Position numbers and translations under genes: made by a program. Of a stretch of 14,343 bases of DNA, positions 6,986 to 13,911 are shown piece after piece. The DNA is taken from contig JACCYK010000032.1 of the NCBI GenBank assembly GCA_013696525.1, forward strand, positions 1 through 14,343, given 5' to 3'. The notes under the pieces were generated by a model. The model was not told the origin of the DNA. It saw only the letters and a list, made by a program, of their open reading frames with translations, and made no database searches. The DNA is from Chloroflexia bacterium (GTDB taxonomy: Bacteria > Chloroflexota > Chloroflexia > Thermomicrobiales > UBA6265). Each line of letters begins with the position of its first letter. The first letter of the stretch is position 1.

Positions 6986-7183
6986 CGTTACACTCCTCCG
7001 TGGCACCTCATCGTCATTCGTCGCCTGAGGCTATCACGTCCCGCTTGGTCCCGCCCCACGGGGCGGAAGCCGGCCGCGGTGGCCCGCGGTCACCATCGTT
7101 CCCTTCTACAATGGGACGGCGGCGGTGGTCGTCACCGATTGCCGCGACGGTTTGCGAGCGGGCAGCGGAGCGAGCAAGATGCC

Positions 7184-8068
7184 GTGGCCGGAATAGCCGC
7201 TGAGAAGGGAGGATGGCAGCAAGAGGCGGAGGACGTCGTCCGCGGCATGACTGGCGGCCTCCTGATCGGCACGCCGCTGATCTACACCTCGGAGGTGTGG
7301 ACGCTCGGCGCCACGATTCCTCCACTTCAGGTTCTCCTCTTGCTCGTGGTCGCGTATGCGCTCAACCTTGGCTGCGTCGTCTGGGCTGGGTTTCGGCAGG
7401 GGGCCGGTGGCGGCGCCCATCACTTTTCTGACGCCTTGGAAACGACGGCGCTGGCGATTGTCAGCGCCGGGCTGCTGTTGGTCGTGTTGTATCGGATCCG
7501 GCTCGGTGACCCGCTTGGCATCGGCGTCGGCCGCATCGTCGTCGCCGCGATTCCGATCAGCCTGGGGATCGCGATCGCCAATCATCTGATCTCGCGGAAC
7601 GACTCCCGGACCGAGGAAGAGTCGGATGGCGAAGGAGCACAGCAATCGAGCACTAGCCTGGCGAATGTACCGCCACGGACCCTGCTCGAGCTGGGGGCCA
7701 CCGCGGCCGGCGCCCTCTTCTTTTGTTTCAACATTGCCCCCACCGAAGAAGTGCGGCGCTTGGCGACCGAACTGCCGGAGCTCTACCTGCCGGCCCTGAT
7801 CCTCTTCACTCTGCTGGTCACCTATGGCATTGTCTTTGTCGCCGACTTCACGGGACAATCGCGGCGACGGGCGTCGTCCGGGCTGCTCCAGCATCCGGCG
7901 ACCGAAACCGCGGTCGCCTATCTGGTGTCGCTCGTGGTGGGGGCCGGCACCCTCTGGCTGTTTGGGCAGATCGGACCGGGCACCGATTGGGAGCTGATCT
8001 ACGCCGAGGTGATTGTGATCGGGTTGCCAGCCGCCATCGGCGGCGCGGCCGGCCGGCTCGCGGTCTGA
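7184..8068 (+). CDS. TIGR02587-family integral membrane protein, function unknown
   Basis: About 294 residues with roughly seven hydrophobic segments. Clear ones lie at about 24-40, 47-68, 86-104, 116-134, 168-184, 200-220, 243-262 and 270-290, depending on how the marginal ones are counted. A charged, Ser/Glu-rich loop lies near 138-160. 'FNIAPTEEVRRLA' (182-194), next to a membrane helix, and 'SEVWTLG' (36-42) resemble the conserved blocks of TIGR02587 as I remember them. That family is described as an uncharacterised multi-spanning protein always paired with TIGR02588, and such a gene follows 20 bases downstream. The start is uncertain: GTG 7184 is the best in-frame choice, with ATG 7247 as the alternative. 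A strong AAGGGAGG at 7205-7212 does not sit properly for any in-frame start. Confidence 0.82.
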   Translation: MAGIAAEKGGWQQEAEDVVRGMTGGLLIGTPLIYTSEVWTLGATIPPLQVLLLLVVAYALNLGCVVWAGFRQGAGGGAHHFSDALETTALAIVSAGLLLVVLYRIRLGDPLGIGVGRIVVAAIPISLGIAIANHLISRNDSRTEEESDGEGAQQSSTSLANVPPRTLLELGATAAGALFFCFNIAPTEEVRRLATELPELYLPALILFTLLVTYGIVFVADFTGQSRRRASSGLLQHPATETAVAYLVSLVVGAGTLWLFGQIGPGTDWELIYAEVIVIGLPAAIGGAAGRLAV

Positions 8069-8088
8069 CTGGCGGTGGAGGGAGCGTG

Positions 8089-8526
8089 GTGAGCGCCGGG
8101 CAAGATGACGCGGAGGATGAAACGCGGGAGGGCCGGAATGGCTGGACCATCGCCGAGCGAACCACGTTCGCGGTGAGCGTGCTGATTGTCGTCGCCATTG
8201 CCTCGGTCGCGATCGTGCAGCACTTCAGCCGGCCCGCGGGCGCCGTCGCCGCCTTCGAGATTTCGATCGCGGATGACCTGGTCGAACGGCGGCAGGACGC
8301 ATTCCACATTCCGTTTACCATCAGGAACGTCGGGGCCGTGGGCGCCCGCGAGGTGACCGCGCGGTTCGAAGTGGTGCCGGCGGCAGGCGGACAAGCGGTC
8401 GACGAGGTGAGCGTGACATTTCCCGTCTTACCCGTGTCCGGGTCCGAGACAGGGATGCTGACGATCACGGACGATCCGGCTGACCATGTCATCAGCGGCC
8501 GGGTGGAGTCCTATCTTGTCCCGTGA
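8089..8526 (+). CDS. TIGR02588-family protein, single membrane anchor plus beta domain
   Basis: 145 residues from a GTG at 8089, seven bases after GGAGG; a second GTG directly before it (8086) is possible. A charged N-terminus (residues 1-24) precedes one membrane helix (about 26-46, 'FAVSVLIVVAIASVAIV'). An outside domain follows, with a pattern of short strands: 'FHIPFTIRNVGAVGAREV' (72-89), 'EVSVTFPVLPVSGSET' (106-121) and 'HVISGRVESYLV'. This looks like an immunoglobulin-like beta sandwich. TIGR02588 is known, from memory, as the constant partner of TIGR02587, with no assigned function. Co-translation with the upstream gene is likely given the 20-base gap. Its 3' end overlaps the convergent enoyl-CoA hydratase gene by 35 bases. 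Confidence 0.8.
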   Translation: MSAGQDDAEDETREGRNGWTIAERTTFAVSVLIVVAIASVAIVQHFSRPAGAVAAFEISIADDLVERRQDAFHIPFTIRNVGAVGAREVTARFEVVPAAGGQAVDEVSVTFPVLPVSGSETGMLTITDDPADHVISGRVESYLVP

Positions 8527-9304
8527 GCGGTTCGCCGCGAGCGAAGCTTGGCTTGCGCTTTTCGACAAATGCCCGCATGCCCTCGCGCTGGTCGGCGGTG
8601 CCAAAACTGGCGGCGAACATCGCCAGCTCACTGTCGAGGCCGGCGGCGACGGAGCTGCCGAAGGCCGTCGCCATCGCTTGCTTGGCGGCCCGATTCGCCC
8701 GCGGGCTGGCCGCCGCGATCGTCCCCGCCATCGCCAGCGCCGCCTCCTGGAGCTCGGCGGCGGGATAGACCGCGTTGACGAGGCCGATGCGGAGCGCTTC
8801 GGCGGCGTCGACCCGGCGGCCGGTGAAGATCAGCTCGGCGGCCAGGCCGGGGCCGGTCAGGCGGGGCAGCCGTTGAGTAGCGCCCCAGCCGGGTGGGATG
8901 CCCAGCGAGACCTCGGGTTGGGCGAACAGGGCCGTATCGGCCGCGAGGCGGATATCCGCCGCCAGCGCCAGCTCGCAGCCGCCGCCGAAGGCGAAGCCGT
9001 TGACCGCGGCAATCGTCGGTTGCGGCAGATCGGCTAGCCCCTTGGTGATCGCGTGTCCGAGCCGGCCGAAGGCGAGCCCTTCGTATTGCGACATCCCGGC
9101 CATTTCCTTGATATCGGCGCCGGCGGCGAACGAGCGGTCGCCGGCGCCGCTGACGACGACGCAGCGAACGACGTCATTGCCCCGAATCTCGCGCAGGGCG
9201 GCCAGAAGCCGCTCCATCTGAGCCGTGTTGAAGGCGTTGAGCGCCTCGGGCCGGTTCAGGGTGAGGATGGCGACCGCACTGGCGATCTCGACATCGACGG
9301 CCAT
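8492..9304 (-). CDS. Enoyl-CoA hydratase (crotonase family)
   Basis: 270 residues from ATG 9304, with AGGAGA about ten bases upstream. It hydrates trans-2-enoyl-CoA to 3-hydroxyacyl-CoA in beta-oxidation. The crotonase features are all present: 'LNRPEALNAF' (16-25), the oxyanion-hole segment 'FAAGADIKEM' (59-68) and 'FGGGCELALAADIRLA' (106-121). Both catalytic acids of true hydratases are present, E111 in 'GGCE' and E131 in 'QPE', so an authentic hydratase is more likely than another crotonase activity. The C-terminus 'FVEKRKPSFARG' matches the usual family end. It is the last gene of a minus-strand operon: its ATG lies two bases after the stop of the hexapeptide gene. Chain-length preference cannot be judged. 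Confidence 0.93.
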   Translation of the reverse strand: MAVDVEIASAVAILTLNRPEALNAFNTAQMERLLAALREIRGNDVVRCVVVSGAGDRSFAAGADIKEMAGMSQYEGLAFGRLGHAITKGLADLPQPTIAAVNGFAFGGGCELALAADIRLAADTALFAQPEVSLGIPPGWGATQRLPRLTGPGLAAELIFTGRRVDAAEALRIGLVNAVYPAAELQEAALAMAGTIAAASPRANRAAKQAMATAFGSSVAAGLDSELAMFAASFGTADQREGMRAFVEKRKPSFARGEPLTGQDRTPPGR

Positions 9305-9306
9305 GC

Positions 9307-9861
9307 TTACTCTTCTCCTGCCGGGTCTGATCGCACGGGCCGGCACGCTTGGCGGTAGCGTGCCCCATAGCGCACGTAGCGGGCGGCGTTGTCCATCGAC
9401 GCGGCCCGCTGCTGGGCCGAGAGGGGTCGTTTCTCCCGCGCCGGGACACCCGCCACGAGCATTCCCGGCGGCACGATCGTGTCTTCAAGCACGACCGCGC
9501 CAGCGGCGACGATCGCCCCGGCGCCAATTCGGGAGCGTGACAAGACCACGGCGCCCATCCCGATCGTGACCCCGTCCTCGATCGTGGCGCCATGCACGAT
9601 CGCGTTGTGGCCGATTGTCACGTTGTTGCCGACAACGCAGGGCGTTCCCTCGTCGAGGTGAAGCACCGCGCCATCTTGAATGCTGGTTCGCTCCCCGATC
9701 CGGATGGGAGCGACGTCGCCCCGGATGGTGGCGTTGAACCAGACGCTTGAGCCGGCGCCGATGGTGACGTCGCCCACGACGACAGCGTTCGGCGCGAGGT
9801 AAACATCCGCCGCGATCGTTGGTTCCAGCTCACCGAGCGTAAGCACGAGCGGGCCTGTCAT
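9307..9861 (-). CDS. Gamma-carbonic-anhydrase-like hexapeptide-repeat protein (YrdA/PaaY/CaiE type)
   Basis: 184 residues. Repeated hexapeptide units, such as 'VVVGDVTIGAGSSV' and 'VVGNNVTIGHNAIV', build a left-handed beta-helix, which is trimeric in this family. The three zinc-ligand histidines are present: H68, H85 and H90 in 'GHNAIVH'. The conserved R47/D49 pair and Q62 are also there. The protein is either a gamma carbonic anhydrase or one of the related metal-dependent CoA thioesterases such as PaaY; sequence alone does not separate these. Its ATG directly abuts the thiolase stop (TAGATG), and the enoyl-CoA hydratase begins two bases after its own stop. It is therefore locked between two CoA enzymes, which favours a CoA-related role. 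Confidence 0.92.
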   Translation of the reverse strand: MTGPLVLTLGELEPTIAADVYLAPNAVVVGDVTIGAGSSVWFNATIRGDVAPIRIGERTSIQDGAVLHLDEGTPCVVGNNVTIGHNAIVHGATIEDGVTIGMGAVVLSRSRIGAGAIVAAGAVVLEDTIVPPGMLVAGVPAREKRPLSAQQRAASMDNAARYVRYGARYRQACRPVRSDPAGEE

Positions 9862-11058
9862 CTAGGCATGCCCGTCCACTCGCAGGATGATCGCGTCACC
9901 CTGACCGCCGCCGGAGCAGATCGCGGCCAGGCCGATGCCACCGCCGCGTCGCCGCAGCTCGTGGGCCAAGGTGATGACGATCCTGGCGCCGCTGGCGCCG
10001 ATCGGGTGTCCAATCGCGACCGCGCCGCCATGTACATTCACTTTCTCCGGGTCAACTCCCAGGCGGCGCGAGGAGATGATCGAGACGCTGGCGAACGCTT
10101 CGTTGATCTCGAACAGGTCGATCTCGCCGACGGTCAGCCCGGCTTTCTCGAGCGCGATTTCGGCCGCCATGGCGGGTGTGTAGGCGAGATAGGGGACATC
10201 CCAGGCGGCGGCCGCATGGGAGATGATCGTTGCCAACGGGCTCAAGCCTCGCTCCGCCGCCCATGCCGCGGTGGTGATGATCGCCGCCGCCGCGCCGTCG
10301 TTGATGCCGGGCGCGTTGCCGGCGGTGACGGTGCTGGCCGAGTCGAATGCCGGCTTCAGCTTGGCGAGCGCTCCGGCGCTGGTGTCACGTCGCGGTGATT
10401 CATCGTCGCGAACGACAACAATCGCTGAACGCTCTTTGATCTCCACCGGGATGATCTCGTCGGCATACAGCCCGGCGTCGCGGGCGGCGAGGGTTCGCTG
10501 GTGCGAGCGCAGGGCCCAGGCATCCTGCTCCTCGCGGCCGACGCGCTCCTCGGCGGCGACATCCCCGCCGTGGATGCCCATGTGGACGCATGCCACGGCG
10601 CACTGGAGGCCATCGCCGATCATCATATCTTCGAGCACACCGTCGCCCATCCGGTAGCCGGCGCGGGCTTTACGGAGGACGTAGGGCGCGTTGGACATGC
10701 TCTCCATGCCGCCGGCCGCGATCACCTGGTAGTCACCGGATCTGATCAGCGAATCGGCGAGGGTGATCGCCCGCATGCCGGAGCCGCAGACTCGATTGAC
10801 CGTTTCGGCGGTGACGGTCTTGTCGATCTCGGCCTTGAACGCGGCCTGGCGGGCCGGGTTCTGGCCGGCGCCTCCCTGGAGCACCTGCCCCATGACGACG
10901 TTCTGGATGTCGCCTGGCTCGATCCCGGCGCGGGTGATCGCGTTCCTGATCGCGATGGCGCCGAGATCGACCGCGGTCAGGCTGGCGAGGGCGCCGTTGA
11001 GCCGGCCGAAGGGGGTCCGGACGCCGCTGAGAATGACGCTGTGCGCTGACGTCGACAT
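9862..11058 (-). CDS. Acetyl-CoA C-acyltransferase (thiolase)
   Basis: 398 residues. It catalyses thiolytic cleavage of 3-ketoacyl-CoA or the reverse condensation of two acetyl-CoA. All catalytic blocks are intact: nucleophile C91 in 'NRVCGSGMRAI', 'NEAFA' (319-323), H351 in 'GHPIGASG' and C381 in 'CSGGGQGDA'. The length is typical of bacterial tetrameric thiolases. The start is taken as ATG 11058, which begins 'MSTSAHSVILSGVRTPFG'. A TTG four codons upstream is possible, since the only purine-rich motif (AAAGG) lies directly before it. It is the first gene of the thiolase, hexapeptide protein, hydratase operon. Acetoacetyl-CoA versus longer substrates cannot be decided from the sequence. Confidence 0.95.
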   Translation of the reverse strand: MSTSAHSVILSGVRTPFGRLNGALASLTAVDLGAIAIRNAITRAGIEPGDIQNVVMGQVLQGGAGQNPARQAAFKAEIDKTVTAETVNRVCGSGMRAITLADSLIRSGDYQVIAAGGMESMSNAPYVLRKARAGYRMGDGVLEDMMIGDGLQCAVACVHMGIHGGDVAAEERVGREEQDAWALRSHQRTLAARDAGLYADEIIPVEIKERSAIVVVRDDESPRRDTSAGALAKLKPAFDSASTVTAGNAPGINDGAAAAIITTAAWAAERGLSPLATIISHAAAAWDVPYLAYTPAMAAEIALEKAGLTVGEIDLFEINEAFASVSIISSRRLGVDPEKVNVHGGAVAIGHPIGASGARIVITLAHELRRRGGGIGLAAICSGGGQGDAIILRVDGHA

Positions 11059-11127
11059 TGATGTGAGCAACCTTTCGCGGGCGCCGCAAGGTCAGGCCGA
11101 GCGTCGCCGAGCAGACAAGCGGCTGCT

Positions 11128-11155
11128 AGTGTAACCTGTTCTCCCACCCTTTCAC
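11128..11155 (-). promoter_or_regulatory. Candidate promoter for the thiolase operon
   Basis: Read on the minus strand, GTGAAA (11150-11155, four of six matches to TTGACA) and TACACT (11128-11133, a good -10) are 16 bases apart. They lie in the 114-base gap after the PNPOx-like gene. This would give a leader of about 60 bases before the thiolase ATG. Confidence 0.4.
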
Positions 11156-11172
11156 GGCCGAGTTGGACTGGT

Positions 11173-11601
11173 TCAGGCTGACCAGGTGTACCGGCCATCG
11201 ATGCCATAGTTGACCAGATAAAGCGCCCGTTCGGGCCGCACCGCCACGAACGCGACCTCCGGCGAGCCCTCGGGGCCGCCCGGCGCGAAGAGATTGAGGT
11301 CATAGGAAAAGACGCCGTTCCACAGCCGCCGCTTGGTATCGAGGTCGGTGAACACCTCCGCCGGACCCCAGACCTCGACTCCGTCCCCGGCTTCAGTCAC
11401 CTGCCAGTGCATCGCGACATTGGGGTGGTGCGCGATATTGCGAACTTTGACGCTCGAGCCGTAGGCCATGAACCAGATCGTATCGCCCTCCCAAGCGGGA
11501 TGGACCGGGGAAACGTCCGGATTACCGTCGGCGCCGACCGTGGCGACATGCGTCCACGGGCTGAGCCGGGCCGCCTCGCACTTGACTCGTTCCACGTCCA
11601 T
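11173..11601 (-). CDS. Pyridoxamine 5'-phosphate oxidase-fold flavoprotein
   Basis: 142 residues from ATG 11601, with AGGAG seven bases upstream. The split-barrel PNPOx fold is recognisable: 'WTHVATVGADGNPDVSPVH' (about 16-34), then 'DTIWFMAYGSSVKVRNIAHHPNVAMHW' broken over two strands, 'VEVWGPAEVF' and a final 'RALYLVNYGIDGRYTW'. Small proteins like this bind FMN, F420 or haem and reduce or bind diverse ligands; most are not real pyridoxamine phosphate oxidases. The partner cofactor is unknown, but an F420-type oxidoreductase elsewhere in the window makes F420 conceivable. It is divergent from the PadR regulator, whose operator covers its promoter, so PadR control is probable. Confidence 0.85.
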   Translation of the reverse strand: MDVERVKCEAARLSPWTHVATVGADGNPDVSPVHPAWEGDTIWFMAYGSSVKVRNIAHHPNVAMHWQVTEAGDGVEVWGPAEVFTDLDTKRRLWNGVFSYDLNLFAPGGPEGSPEVAFVAVRPERALYLVNYGIDGRYTWSA

Positions 11602-11627
11602 GGTCTGCTCCTGTTCGGCTGATCGCG

Positions 11628-11633
11628 TATAAT
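11628..11633 (+). promoter_or_regulatory. Consensus -10 element between the PNPOx-like and PadR genes
   Basis: TATAAT here is a perfect -10 for the rightward padR-type gene, although the matching -35 region (about 11604-11610) is poor. The same bases read leftward give TATTAT. That lies 16 bases from TGGACC at 11651-11656 and can serve as the -10/-35 pair for the PNPOx-like gene, so one short AT-rich patch may drive both directions. Confidence 0.5.
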
Positions 11634-11644
11634 AACCGGTGATG

Positions 11645-11667
11645 ATGGACGGTCCATCTCCGTCCAT
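11645..11667. promoter_or_regulatory. Probable PadR operator (three half-sites)
   Basis: ATGGACGG (11645-11652) and CCGTCCAT (11660-11667) are perfect inverted arms with a seven-base spacer. Inside, a third half-site GTCCAT (11652-11657) repeats the one at 11662-11667 exactly ten bases apart, one helical turn. The site covers the -35 region of the leftward gene and the predicted start-proximal leader of padR, just nine bases before its ATG. A repressor bound here would block both. Confidence 0.6.
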
Positions 11668-11675
11668 TATGACCG

Positions 11676-12203
11676 ATGAAAGTGGAATGTCAAGTGGCTA
11701 ACGTGAATTCGACCGCGGCGGCCCTGCTCGGATTTCTCTTGCGGGGGCCAATGACCGGCTGGCAGATCGTGCAGACGGCGGAGTTCGAGCTGTGCGACTT
11801 CTGGAACCTCAACCGGAGTCAGGTGTATCGCGAGCTGGCCAAGCTCGCGGAGGATGGCTTCATCGAAGCCGGCGAAAAAGGCGTCCGCGAGCAGGTGCCC
11901 TACTCGATCACCGAGGCGGGCCGGACGGCGTTTCTGGCCTGGTTGCGAGAGATGCCCGGCCCGGAGACGCTGCGCTCGCCGCTGCACCTGAAGCTGTCGT
12001 TCGCCGAGCATCTGGACGACGAAACGCTTGCCCGGTTCGTGCGGGCGCACCGGTTCCGAATCGAGGAGCGGTTGGCGTACTATCGTCAGCTCGAAGCCCA
12101 GGTTGATGATGGGTGCCCGCAGTACCTCGTGCTCCAGTGCGGCATCTTGGAGACCGAGGCGCTCCTCGCCTGGCTTGATAGCCTGCCCTGGGGTCGCCGG
12201 TGA
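11676..12203 (+). CDS. PadR-family transcriptional regulator
   Basis: 175 residues. The N-terminal winged helix-turn-helix (about residues 13-75) shows the PadR pattern: 'ALLGFLLRGPMTGWQI' (16-31), recognition helix around 'LNRSQVYRELAKLAEDGFI' (44-62), then the wing 'QVPYSITEAGRTAFLAWL'. The C-terminal half is helical and acidic/basic, as in the dimerisation domain of PadR subfamily 2 (Vir_act_alpha_C-like). Family members repress their own gene and a neighbour and are released by small ligands. The start is uncertain: ATG 11676 has no ribosome-binding site, and in-frame GTGs at 11694 and 11703 are alternatives. The GNAT gene starts within its stop codon (GTGA). Self-repression through the operator at 11645-11667 is inferred. 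Confidence 0.9.
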   Translation: MKVECQVANVNSTAAALLGFLLRGPMTGWQIVQTAEFELCDFWNLNRSQVYRELAKLAEDGFIEAGEKGVREQVPYSITEAGRTAFLAWLREMPGPETLRSPLHLKLSFAEHLDDETLARFVRAHRFRIEERLAYYRQLEAQVDDGCPQYLVLQCGILETEALLAWLDSLPWGRR

Positions 12204-12691
12204 TCGTTCGCGACGAGACTCAGGCTGACATCGCCGCCATCCGCGAGGTGGTAGACGCCGCCTTCCCGGGACCGGCCGAAGCCCGGCTCGTCGACCTGCT
12301 GCGCGCTGACGGTGGTCTGACCTATTCCCTGGTCGCGGTCGAGGCTGGCCGATTGGTTGGTCACGTTGCCTTCTCGCCGATGACCGCCCCGTTCCGGGCG
12401 CTGGGTCTTGGCCCGATCGCGGTGACGCCTGACCGCCAGCGAACCGGCATTGGACGCCGCCTGATTGAAGCCGGCCTCGCCCGAGCCACCCGCGACGGAT
12501 GGCAAGCGGTCTTTCTGCTCGGCGATCCACGCTTCTATGAGCGATTCGGATTCAGCGTCGAGCGTGCCGCCGGCTACACGACGCCGTACGCCGGACCGCA
12601 CTGGATGGTCGTGGCGCTGGGCGGGGAGCCACTACCGACACCGACCGGTGAGGTGGCTTACGCGCCCGCCTTCGCTCGCCTCGACGGCTAG
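12200..12691 (+). CDS. GNAT N-acetyltransferase, YhbS-like (COG3153)
   Basis: 163 residues from a GTG whose last bases overlap the padR stop (GTGA), so translation is coupled. The GNAT acetyl-CoA site is 'LGPIAVTPDRQRTGIG' (about 73-88) with the RQRTGIG pyrophosphate loop, followed by the helix 'RRLIEAGLARA'. 'LLGDPRFYERFGF' (about 106-118) is the typical YhbS-type signature. The enzyme transfers an acetyl group from acetyl-CoA to an amine; the acceptor is unknown. Co-expression with a PadR repressor suggests acetylation or detoxification of the compound that the repressor senses. Its stop interlocks with the convergent acyl-CoA dehydrogenase stop through CTAG. Confidence 0.9.
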   Translation: MIVRDETQADIAAIREVVDAAFPGPAEARLVDLLRADGGLTYSLVAVEAGRLVGHVAFSPMTAPFRALGLGPIAVTPDRQRTGIGRRLIEAGLARATRDGWQAVFLLGDPRFYERFGFSVERAAGYTTPYAGPHWMVVALGGEPLPTPTGEVAYAPAFARLDG

Positions 12692-13911
12692 TCGCTCACG
12701 CCGACAAGCTCACGCGATTCGGCGAAGCCGGGGGCGGGCGGCTGCGGGCAGCGGAGCGGCTTGTCCTCGCGGTAGCCGAGGGCGTAATCGGCCTGGATCA
12801 GGGTGTGAATCTCGCGGGTGCCCTCGTAGATGACGGCGCCGCGGGCGTTGCGCCAGAAGCGCTCGACCGGATACTCGTTCGAGTAGCCATACGAGCCGTG
12901 GACCTGGATCGCGTCGTCGGCCGATTGCGCCGCCACGTCGCAGGCGTACCACTTGGCCAGCGAGGTTTCCTTCGTGTTGCGGATACCGCGGTTTTTCAGC
13001 TCGGCTGCCTGCATCGTCAACAGGCGTGATGCTTGGTAGCCGGCGACCATCTTGGCGATCATCTGCTGGACAAGCTGGTGCTTGCCGATTTTCTGGCCGA
13101 AGGTCTCCCGCTCGTTGGCGTACTTGACGCTGGCATCGAGGCAGGCGCGGGTCAAGCCGTTGGAGCCAGCGCCGACCGTGAACCGGCCCTGGTCGATGCA
13201 GCTCATCGCGATCTTGAACCCTTCGCCGTCCTCACCAATCCGGTTTTCGAGCGGCAGCCGGACATTGTTGAAGGCCAGCTCGCCAGTGTTGCCGGCGCGG
13301 ACGCCCAGCTTGCCCTTGATCGTGCCGGTGGTGAAGCCCTCCATGCCGCGCTCGACCATGAAGGCGGTCAGCCCCCGGTGCTTCAAACCGCGATCGTGGG
13401 AGGCAAAGACCAGGAAGTGATCGGCGATGGCCGCCAGCGAGATCCACATCTTGGCGCCGTTGAGGATGTAGGAGTCGCCGTCGCGGACCACGGTCGATTC
13501 GATCGCCCCGGCGTCGGAGCCGGCGTTTGGCTCGGTCAGGCCGAAGGTGGCGATTTTCTCCCCCTTGGCCTGTGGCATTAGCCAGCGCTGCTTCTGCTCC
13601 TCGGTCGCCCATTGGAGGAGCGCCAGGCTGTTGAGGCCGACATGGACGCTCATGATGACGCGGAGAAAGGTGTCGACGTACTCCAATTCCTCGCAGGCCA
13701 GCGCCAGGCTGACATAGTCAAAGCCGGCGCCGCCGTATTCCTCCGGGATCGGCAAACCGAGCAAGCCGAGCTCACCCATCTGGTCGAGCACCTCGCGGTG
13801 AAACTCACCGTTGGCGTCCCACTCGCGGATGTACGGCGCGACCTCGCGGCCGGCGAATTCGCGGACCATATCGCGGACCTGTACTTGTTCATCGGTGAGA
13901 TCGAAGTTCAT
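12688..13911 (-). CDS. Acyl-CoA dehydrogenase (short/medium-chain type)
   Basis: 407 residues from ATG 13911, with GAGGGG about eleven bases upstream. This FAD enzyme oxidises acyl-CoA to trans-2-enoyl-CoA and gives electrons to ETF. Domains run in order: helical N-terminus (1-120), middle beta domain with 'FGLTEPNAGSDA' (123-134) and 'NGAKMWISLAA' (151-161), then the C-terminal helical domain. The latter carries the FAD-binding 'RETFGQKIGKHQLVQ' (268-282), 'QVHGSYGYSNEYPVERFWR' (336-354) and 'IYEGTREIHTLI' (361-372). The catalytic base is E363. A short proline-rich tail ends the protein. It would act directly upstream of the hydratase and thiolase of the 8492-11058 operon, although it has its own promoter. 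Exact chain length is unknown; 'WISLAA' departs from the usual 'WITN'. Confidence 0.95.
   Translation of the reverse strand: MNFDLTDEQVQVRDMVREFAGREVAPYIREWDANGEFHREVLDQMGELGLLGLPIPEEYGGAGFDYVSLALACEELEYVDTFLRVIMSVHVGLNSLALLQWATEEQKQRWLMPQAKGEKIATFGLTEPNAGSDAGAIESTVVRDGDSYILNGAKMWISLAAIADHFLVFASHDRGLKHRGLTAFMVERGMEGFTTGTIKGKLGVRAGNTGELAFNNVRLPLENRIGEDGEGFKIAMSCIDQGRFTVGAGSNGLTRACLDASVKYANERETFGQKIGKHQLVQQMIAKMVAGYQASRLLTMQAAELKNRGIRNTKETSLAKWYACDVAAQSADDAIQVHGSYGYSNEYPVERFWRNARGAVIYEGTREIHTLIQADYALGYREDKPLRCPQPPAPGFAESRELVGVSD

Noticed and set aside
7101..7115. TACAAT within CCCTTCTACAATGGG as a promoter and inverted repeat upstream of the TIGR02587-like gene
   Set aside because: The -10 is acceptable but no -35 lies at a usable distance and the repeat arms are too short and imperfect to support a site.
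6344..7183. Long forward extension upstream of the TIGR02587-like gene in the same frame
   Set aside because: It is antisense to the complete SDR gene and lacks protein-like composition; only the part from about 7184 shows membrane helices and family motifs.
4621..11654. Shared word GGACGGTC in the 4621-4644 palindrome and the PadR operator, as a sign of common regulation
   Set aside because: An 8-base word of this composition is expected about once by chance in a GC-rich window of this size, and the half-site geometry differs between the two sites.
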